Below are positions 57,413 to 64,000 of a DNA stretch of 64,000 bases, in pieces. Both the position numbers and the translations under genes were made by a program. Positions within the stretch are counted from its first letter, which is position 1. The number at the start of each line of letters is the position of its first letter. The stretch comes from Crambe crambe (Eukaryota > Porifera > Demospongiae > Poecilosclerida > Crambeidae): assembly GCA_963924555.1 (NCBI GenBank), contig OZ004583.1, forward strand, positions 9,066,582 through 9,130,581. Direction: 5' to 3'. The notes under the pieces are model-generated. The model saw only the letters and a list, made by a program, of their open reading frames with translations, did no database searches and was not told the origin of the DNA.

Positions 57413-59455
57413 ATGTCAGCAACACGATTCAAGAGGATCCAGTTGTACAAGAAGGACGTACTTGGAATCGGTTCTTACGGTTCTGTCTGTAAAGCAGAGT
57501 GTGATGATCTCAAATGCGCAGCTAAAATCATTCACCCGACTTTGATAACTGACAATCCAGCTGAAAAATCACCCCAGGGCAGATTCAGGGCGGAATGCGA
57601 GTTCCTGAGCACTCTGCGGCACCCAAACGTGGTGCAATACCTAGGAACATGGCAAGATCCAGCCACTAACCTTCCTGTGCTGCTGATGGAGCTGATGGAT
57701 CAGAGCCTGACCCACTTTTTGGAGAAATCCCATCGAATTCCTCTCTACACTGAAATCAGCATCTGTCACGACATTGCTCTGGCACTATCCTTCCTCCACT
57801 CCAATGGCATCATCCACAGAGATCTCTCTAGCAATAATGTCCTGATGATAGGAGATGTCCGAGCTAAAGTCACAGACTTTGGCATGGAAAAATTCAGTGA
57901 CTTGCGATCCTCAATGAATGTAAAGCATACATCCTTCACACTTTGTCCAGAAACTGATGCATACATGCCTCCAGAGGCTGTAAAAGATAATCCAAAATAT
58001 ACAGAGAAGATTGATTGCTTTTCTTATGGTGTCCTTATCATTCAGATCTTGAACCGCAAGTTCCCCAATCCTGGTGAGAGAGTGAAAACTGTGTTTGTGG
58101 GAGGGAGAGAGTTATTAGAGCTGCAGTCAGAGCTCAGCAGAAGAGAAGAGGACATCAATGCTGTGGATGCCAACCACCCATTGTTAATTGTTGCTCGTGA
58201 TTGCCTTAAAGATAAGGAGTCTGATCGTCCTTCAGCCACTGTGCTCTGTGACAGAGTCGAAAATCTGAAGGAAGCTGCTCACAAGAAAGAAACATTAGCT
58301 GGTGAGAAAGATCATGAAATAGACCTACTTAAGAAAGAATTCGAGGAGAGAATTCAATCTCTAGAAAGAGCAAAGAATGAAGTTATCAAGGATCTTCTAG
58401 AGAGATTGAGCAACATCGTTGTATCAAAAGATAAAGTTATCGAGGATCTTCTAGAGAGATTATCAATGAGCGATGTTCAGGAAATGGTCAAAGAGATCCA
58501 GATAGAAGCAAAATCTGATATTTCAGAAGAGAAACCTGTTGTAATTGATCCTTCTGAGTGCACTCTGCGTTGGAGGAAAGGTACCGATGCTCCACTTGCC
58601 ATGATCCGTTCATCAGATGCCGTAGTGTGTGGGAAGTTTGTGTACATGTATCAGGGTGTTAGAAGAGAAATATTGGCATATGATTGGCAAGCTGAATCCT
58701 GGTCAAAGCTACCTCCCTGTCCAACAAGTTACTTCACTCTGGCTAAAGTAAAGAACAGCCTAACAATAATTGGTGGTCATGATCATGATGGAGAGAAAAC
58801 CAACAAGCTCTACACCCTCACAGCTGCAAACAAGCGATACACGTGGTTTGAAACATACCCTCCCATGCCCACCAAGAGGAACAATACTGCCGCTGTTTCT
58901 TATGGAGAGCATCTGATAGTCATGGGAGGTGTAGGCAAGACCTTCTTGAATACCATTGAAGTTTTACAAGTAGAATCGAAACGATGGTTCACAGCAGCTA
59001 GTCTACCAATAACAGTAGAATTGTGCTCCGCATCTATTTGTAGTGATCACCTTTACATCCTGGGTGGGAAGAAAGAGTTCAGTCCAACAAATGAAGTTTT
59101 ATCCTGTTCTCTTGAAGCTCTAATTCATACCACTAGTGAGAAATCAGCTATGGAAGATGGAAAAGTATGGCAATTTCTTACACCCCATCCTTGCTCTTCA
59201 TCAACTTGCATCTCTTTTCAAAATCATCTTTTCAGTACTGGTGGGTGGTATGATGGCTGCCCTTCAAATGCTATCTGGATATATGACATCGACTCAAGAG
59301 TGTGGAAGAAATATGGCCAATTCAAACGGGCGAGATCTATATGCTTTGCTGCTGTACTTCCCAATTTTGATTTGATGGTTGTTGGAGGATATACTAGACT
59401 CTGGCAAAATGGAGAAACAAACTCTTCTGAAATAGCAACATTTGTTAGTACTTAG
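57413..59455 (+). CDS. Kinase-coiled-coil-Kelch protein, copy A1
   Basis: Single-exon frame, about 680 aa from the ATG at 57413 (MSATRFKRI). Kinase domain residues 12-280: G-loop GIGSYGSV (18-25), Lys38 (CAAKII), HRDLSSNN (135-142), DFG (155-157) and MPPE; the HRDLSSNN form is TKL-like. Coiled coil about 285-380 (KDHEIDLLKKEFEERIQSLE). About five Kelch-type repeats occupy 390-670 (IIGGHDHDGEKTNKLYTL, VMGGVGKTFLNTIEVL, TGGWYDGCPSNAIWIYD). Two unusual residues against copies A2 and B: DFGMEK for DFGMAK, and CPETDAYMPPE for CPGTDAYMPPE. Both lie in the activation segment and may weaken activity. An upstream ATG at 57376 is out of frame and makes a short overlapping uORF. The substrate is unknown. 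Confidence 0.9.
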   Translation: MSATRFKRIQLYKKDVLGIGSYGSVCKAECDDLKCAAKIIHPTLITDNPAEKSPQGRFRAECEFLSTLRHPNVVQYLGTWQDPATNLPVLLMELMDQSLTHFLEKSHRIPLYTEISICHDIALALSFLHSNGIIHRDLSSNNVLMIGDVRAKVTDFGMEKFSDLRSSMNVKHTSFTLCPETDAYMPPEAVKDNPKYTEKIDCFSYGVLIIQILNRKFPNPGERVKTVFVGGRELLELQSELSRREEDINAVDANHPLLIVARDCLKDKESDRPSATVLCDRVENLKEAAHKKETLAGEKDHEIDLLKKEFEERIQSLERAKNEVIKDLLERLSNIVVSKDKVIEDLLERLSMSDVQEMVKEIQIEAKSDISEEKPVVIDPSECTLRWRKGTDAPLAMIRSSDAVVCGKFVYMYQGVRREILAYDWQAESWSKLPPCPTSYFTLAKVKNSLTIIGGHDHDGEKTNKLYTLTAANKRYTWFETYPPMPTKRNNTAAVSYGEHLIVMGGVGKTFLNTIEVLQVESKRWFTAASLPITVELCSASICSDHLYILGGKKEFSPTNEVLSCSLEALIHTTSEKSAMEDGKVWQFLTPHPCSSSTCISFQNHLFSTGGWYDGCPSNAIWIYDIDSRVWKKYGQFKRARSICFAAVLPNFDLMVVGGYTRLWQNGETNSSEIATFVST

Positions 59456-59510
59456 CTAGGTGTCATGAGCTTTGATAATATATATGTACCAAATACCAAT
59501 CTCGAGTATA

Positions 59511-59617
59511 CAGTGGAACCTCCAAGTAAAGGGGTTGTCCTTTTCTTGAATACTAGTGCTATGATTGTAAAAGAGCACCCTTTATTGGGAGGTTGTCCTT
59601 TATCGGAAATTCCACTG
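59511..59617. mobile_element. Small Tc1/mariner-type MITE
   Basis: Ends CAGTGGAACCTCC and GGAAATTCCACTG, TA flanks, internal inverted GGTTGTCCTTT. A similar end, ACAGTGGAATTAATAACAGA, and the motif GTTGTCCTTTA occur at about 53137-53230. Confidence 0.6.
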
Positions 59618-59739
59618 TAGAATAGAAAGCAGTTGCTTTCCAAATATGCAAAGACTGAGGCATATTAGGGATTGGGCCGGGGGTAGTACCTACCCATTTA
59701 AGGTGCTCACATGACTTTTACAGATAGAAAGAAGAGCTA

Positions 59740-60045
59740 ATGGCTGACTCGAAACTGTCCAAAGATTTTGGTTTTAAATCTATAAAGCTCTTGAAAGAGG
59801 AGTCCCTTGGATCAGGTTCCTATGGCACTGTCTGCAAAGCAATGTGCGACAACTTGCTCTGTGCTGCTAAACTCATGAACTACATGTTCAACAAGAAAGC
59901 TGATCTCATGGCTTCATTCGAGAACGAGTGCGAGGTTTTGAGCAGTTTACGCCACCCAGCATCTAGGAACCTACCAAGATCCTTCCACGAGCCTCCCGGT
60001 GCTGCTGATGGAGCTAATGGATCAGAGTTTGACTGACTTTCTTGA
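59740..60045 (+). pseudogene. Kinase B', truncated at duplication junction
   Basis: Starts MADSKLSKDFGFKSIKLLKE with G-loop SLGSGSYGTV and Lys (CAAKLM), nearly the same as the gene at 63050. An 11-bp deletion after the HP of SSLRHP shifts frame. The sequence then stops matching kinase at about 60045, where XPC exon sequence (minus orientation) begins. No HRD or DFG motif remains. Confidence 0.85.
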
Positions 60046-60660
60046 CAACTATGAGACACAAAGAGTTGTGCCTTGGAGACTCTCCGAAGTCCCAACAATT
60101 CCCTCCTTGCCGCCACTTAGAGAAAATCACTCTCAGCAGCAAACCACCTGACCATCTTGTGGAAGATTTTGCTGGAGTCCTTCGTGCATTTAGGGATCAG
60201 TTCACACATTCCTTCAGGGACCATCGATAGGAGTAGGGCTTGGAGGGTGTGGTCATTGCACTGTCCACTGAGGAACAGACCTCGGCTCAACAGGCATAGA
60301 AGGTGGGCTTTATGGAGAGCAAGACGGTGCGCTCTCTCAAATGCTGAGAGAGCTTTTTCCAAAAGACTTTGTGCCTTGTCTTTACTGTGTGGTTTATTAA
60401 TAAAATGGTAACTGTAAAACTTACTTCTATTCACATACAGTACTACCCACCCCTTTCCTCCCTTGCCACGCCCATCTGTAGGCACCACTATCTCGAGGGA
60501 ACCCTCACCTCTACACTTTCCATCTTCTCCTTTACCTAGTGGGAAGAGATTGTGGGTTATTAGATACACACTGAACTTTGATACTCAATCTAGCTACATA
60601 CTAGTAAACGTACTGTTGTCAACTTCTTCCCATTCCACCTCACCCTCTGAACTCTCCATG
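60045..60660 (-). pseudogene. XPC 5' fragment, duplicated
   Basis: Duplicate of XPC bases from about 56716 to 57292: [14 protein letters not shown]-type first exon near 60658, then the LEIVVPTDG exon, then [20 protein letters not shown] onward. It has small changes (a shortened SSKIFHKMVRWF, a stop after AESDFL) and ends at the junction near 60045. It lacks the BHD domains, so it cannot make XPC. Confidence 0.85.
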
Positions 60661-60740
60661 CAAATGTACTGTAATAGGTACGGGTCGACATCATGAATCC
60701 CAAATAATGCACATCATAACTGATGACGTCATAATTACAA
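60661..60740. promoter_or_regulatory. Duplicated bidirectional promoter with CRE
   Basis: Copy of the XPC/kinase promoter, with TGACGTCA at 60724-60731 preserved and small indels around it. It would now drive kinase A2 and the truncated XPC copy. Confidence 0.55.
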
Positions 60741-62816
60741 ATGCAGCCGGGGGCGGATCCAGCTATGTCGGCAACACGATTCAAGAGGATCCAGTTGTAC
60801 AAGAAGGACGTACTTGGAATCGGTTCTTACGGTTCTGTCTGTAAAGCCAAGTGTGATGATCTCAAATGCGCAGCTAAAATCATTCACCTGACTTTGATAA
60901 CTGACAATCCAGCTGAAAAATCACCCCAGGGCAGATTCAGGGCGGAATGCGAGTTCCTGAGCACTCTGCGGCACCCAAACGTGGTGCAATACCTAGGAAC
61001 ATGGCAAGATCCAGCCACTAACCTTCCTGTGCTGCTGATGGAGCTGATGGATCAGAGCCTGACCCACTTTTTGGAGAAATCCCATCGAATTCCTCTCTAC
61101 ACTGAAATCAGCATCTGTCACGACATTGCTCTGGCACTATCCTTCCTCCACTCCAATGGCATCATCCACAGAGATCTCTCTAGCAATAATGTCCTGATGA
61201 TAGGAGATGTCCGAGCTAAAGTCACAGACTTTGGCATGGCAAAATTCAGTGACTTGCGATCCTCAATGAATGTAAAGCATACATCCTTCACACTTTGTCC
61301 AGGAACTGATGCATACATGCCTCCAGAGGCTGTAAAAGATAATCCAAAATATACGGAGAAGATTGATTGCTTTTCTTATGGTGTGCTGATCATTCAGATC
61401 TTGAACCGCAAGTTCCCCAATCCTGGTGAGAGAGTGAAAACTGTATTCGTGGGAGGGAGAGAGTTATTAGAACCACAGTCAGAGCTCAGCAGAAGAGAAG
61501 AGGACATCAATGCTGTGGATGCCAACCACCCATTGTTAATTGTCGCTCGTGATTGCCTTAAAGATAAGGAGTCTGATCGTCCTTCAGCCACTGTGCTCTG
61601 TGACAGAGTCAAAAATCTGAAGGAAGCTGCTCACAAGAAAGAAACATTAGCTGGTGAGAAAGATCATGAAATAGACCTACTTAAGAAAAAATTCGAGGAG
61701 AGAATTCAATCTCTAGAAAGATCAAAGAATGAAGTTATCAAGGATCTCGAAGAGAGATTGAACAACACCGTTGTATCGAAAAATAAAGTTATTGAGGATC
61801 TTCAAGAGAGATTATCAATGAGCAATGTGCAGGAAATGGTCAAAAAGATCCAGATAGAAGCAAAATCTGATATTTCAGAAGAGAAGCCTGTTGTAATTGA
61901 TCCTTCTGAGTGCACTCTGCGTTGGAGGAAAGGTACCGATGCTCCACTTGCCATGGTCCGTTCATCAGATGCCGTAGTGTGTGGGAAGTTTGTGTACATG
62001 TATCAGAGTGCTGGAAGAGAAATATTGGCATATGATTGGCAAGCTGAATCCTGGTCAAAGCTACCTCCCTGTCCAACAAGTTACTTCACTCTGGCTAAAG
62101 TAAAGAACAGCCTAACAATAATTGGTGGTTATGATCATGAAGGAGAGAAAACCAACAAGCTCTACACCCTCACAGCTGCAAGCAAGCGATACACATGGAT
62201 AGAATCATACCCTCCCATGCCCACCAAGAGGGACAGTGCTACTGCTGTTTCCTATGGAGAGCATCTGATAGTGCTAGGAGGATTGGGAAAGAGTTTCTTG
62301 AACACCGTTGAAGTGTTACATGTCAAATCAAAAGAATGGTTCACAGCAGCTAGTCTTCCATTAATGGTGGCATCATGCTCAGCATCCATATGTAATGATC
62401 ATCTCTTTATCCTTGGTGGGACAACAGGTATCACCACTTTGATAAGGAGCACCATTTCTTGTTCTCTTGGAACTCTCATTCATAAAAGAGCTACGCCAAA
62501 CCCGAATGGAAAAGTGTGGCAGTATCATGCAGCTGTCCCTTATAATCGAGCTACTTGTGTCTCTTTTCAAGGTCATCTTTTTGCTATCGGAGGTTACAAT
62601 AGCATGGATGATTCCCCCCAAAACAGCATCTGGATTTATAACATGGATTCAAACAGTTGGAAGAAATACGGCCAATGTGAACAGGCTAGATATCTTAGCT
62701 TTGCTGCTGTACTTCCCAACTGTGAGCTAATGCTAGTTGGAGGATACATAGGACCCTTTACACAAGAAGAAACAAGCTCTGTTGAAATAGCAACGTATAC
62801 ACCTAAACATTAATAC
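60741..62816 (+). CDS. Kinase-coiled-coil-Kelch protein, copy A2
   Basis: Single-exon frame, 690 aa from the ATG at 60741 (682 aa from the ATG at 60765, which aligns with the A1 start). Same layout as A1: kinase, coiled coil, Kelch. The catalytic set is normal: GIGSYGSV, CAAKII, HRDLSSNN, DFGMAK, CPGTDAYMPPE. The kinase half is almost identical to A1. The Kelch half has diverged more, especially after HLFILGGTTGITTLIRS and near AIGGYNSMDDSPQNS. Unlike A1, the upstream ATG is in frame here. This is probably the better-preserved enzyme of the pair. Confidence 0.92.
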
Positions 62817-63049
62817 ATCATGTACCAACTATGTATTTCCAATTTTTCTTTATTAGCCCTTTATCCAAATTTTCTACTTGATATTTGAAACATTATATGG
62901 AGCTAATCTTGAGTGACCCTTTCCAAATATGTGAGGAGTCTTACATATTAGGGATTGGGGTAGTGCCCACATGACTTCTACAGTGATTAGTATTTCAAAT
63001 AAGTGACTGAGCTGAAAGAGTTAGCTGTAGCTAACTATAGAGTGAAAGA
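62817..63049. other. Intergenic gap between tandem kinases
   Basis: Resembles 59456-59739 in part (AGGGATTGGG near 62951; ACATGACTT near 62971), as expected for a duplicated unit, but lacks the MITE. Confidence 0.5.
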
Positions 63050-64000
63050 ATGATGACTGAATCAAAATCCTCCAAAGAGATTGGTTTTAAATCTATAAAG
63101 CTCTTGAAAGAGGAGTCCCTTGGAGCAGGTTCCTATGGCACTGTCTGCAAAGCAATGTGCAACGACTTGCTCTGTGCTGCTAAACTCATGAACTACATGT
63201 TCCTCGACAAGAAAGCTGATCTCATGGCTTCATTCAAGAATGAGTGCGAGGTTTTGAGCAGTTTACACCACCCTAACATCATTCAGTATCTAGGAACCTA
63301 CCAAGATCCTTCCACAAGCCTCCCGGTGCTGCTGATGGAGTTAATGGATCAGAGCTTGACTGACTTTCTTGACAACTATGAGACGATTCCTCTCCACAAA
63401 CAAGTCAACATCTGTCATGATATTGCTCTGGCACTATCCTTCCTCCACTCTAATGGCATCATCCACAGAGATCTCTCCAGCAACAACGTCCTGATGATAG
63501 GAAACATCCGAGCTAAAGTCACCGACTTTGGCATGGCTAAGATTTGGGATAGGAATGTCCAGGCATCAGAAAGATCATTGACCAAACATCCAGGCTGTGA
63601 TGTGTATATGCCCCCTGAAGCAATGTTTGAAGGATCTCAATATTCAGAGAAACTGGACACCTTTTCCTTCGGTGTCATCACAATACAGATCCTAACACAA
63701 CAGTATCCACAGCCTGGGAAGCAGTTTAAAACAGTGTATGTCAGTGATCCTTGCTTTCCCAATGGGATCGAAACACGGGCCACTGAAGTGGAGAGACGAA
63801 AGGATCACATTGACCTGATCGAGCCAAATCATCTCCTGCTACCAATGGCCCTCGATTGTCTTAGAGATAAAGATACTGACCGACCGTCCTCCAAGGATCT
63901 CTGCCACAGTGTGACCACTCTCAAAGAGACTTCCCAATATATTGACAGCAAAGTCAGTGCCAACACAGATAAATTAATGGAAGACATTGAGAAACAGGTA
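63050..64000 (+). CDS. Kinase B, partial (runs off right edge)
   Basis: Open from the ATG at 63050 to the window end, 317 codons, a TKL-like kinase. G-loop SLGAGSYGTV, Lys (CAAKLM), HRDLSSNN, TDFGMAKIWD, MPPEAMFEGS, then DRPSSKDLCHSV and the beginning of a helical region (KVSANTDKLMEDIEKQ). Related to A1/A2 but clearly a separate paralogue, with a different activation loop and helix G. A Kelch domain may follow outside the window. It is the source or sister of the truncated kinase at 59740. Confidence 0.88.
   Translation, partial: MMTESKSSKEIGFKSIKLLKEESLGAGSYGTVCKAMCNDLLCAAKLMNYMFLDKKADLMASFKNECEVLSSLHHPNIIQYLGTYQDPSTSLPVLLMELMDQSLTDFLDNYETIPLHKQVNICHDIALALSFLHSNGIIHRDLSSNNVLMIGNIRAKVTDFGMAKIWDRNVQASERSLTKHPGCDVYMPPEAMFEGSQYSEKLDTFSFGVITIQILTQQYPQPGKQFKTVYVSDPCFPNGIETRATEVERRKDHIDLIEPNHLLLPMALDCLRDKDTDRPSSKDLCHSVTTLKETSQYIDSKVSANTDKLMEDIEKQV

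Noticed and set aside
1-64000. tRNA, rRNA, CRISPR or prokaryotic operon signals
   Set aside because: None seen; the gene structure is plainly eukaryotic.

Overview
This is a eukaryotic, intron-rich, AT-leaning metazoan window with short GT-AG introns and very many small inverted-repeat transposons. Death-domain GTPases, TKL kinases with Kelch repeats, IgSF receptors, TBC1D19 and XPC together suggest a demosponge of the Amphimedon type. That placement is inference from gene content and repeat flavour; no search was run. Gene models were assembled by hand from splice sites and reading phase, so exon ends are good to a few bases where phase closes and less certain elsewhere.

Layout. 1-10.4 kb (minus strand): two tandem paralogues with a Roc/COR-type GTPase exon. 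The right-hand one continues through two death-like domains and a ZU5-like domain to a stop at 5178. 10.4-16 kb: no convincing gene, several MITE-like elements. 16.2-18.75 kb (minus): a signal-peptide/proline-rich gene whose first exon carries a 2A-like GDMELNPGP motif. 18.9-23.6 kb: nested mobile DNA, namely a hairpin MITE, a long-inverted-repeat element enclosing a decayed IRAK/TKL-like kinase fragment, a 2.28 kb Tc1/IS630-like transposon with two convergent genes, and a LINE 3' fragment.

24-30 kb and 36.6-49.1 kb: a cluster of IgSF and cysteine-rich surface proteins on both strands. It contains one intact two-Ig transmembrane receptor (42787-44740), one complete short GPI-type Ig protein (36650-38268, minus), one cysteine-rich GPI-type protein, and two copies of an Ig-TM-tail block. 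One of these has its 5' half destroyed by frameshifts and by a 2.5 kb transposon with perfect 34-bp TIRs. Receptor tails carry three tyrosine motifs that are eroded differently in each paralogue.

31-36.3 kb: a truncated amidohydrolase copy ending at a TACA microsatellite, then the 3' part of a TBC1D19-like Rab-GAP. 47.9-52.8 kb is a second copy of the 29.0-33.7 kb block, and here the amidohydrolase is complete (523 aa by my model). 53.8-57.3 kb (minus) is the nucleotide-excision-repair gene XPC. It is divergent, across about 120 bp containing a perfect CRE, from a kinase-coiled-coil-Kelch gene. A tandem duplication of about 3.3 kb (XPC 5' part, promoter, kinase-Kelch gene, start of a second kinase) produced 60.05-62.8 kb and left a truncated kinase and a truncated XPC at the junction. 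A related kinase gene runs off the right edge.

The main themes are recent segmental duplication with decay of one partner, receptors and kinases of signalling or innate-immune type, and diverse TA-targeting transposons with their MITEs.
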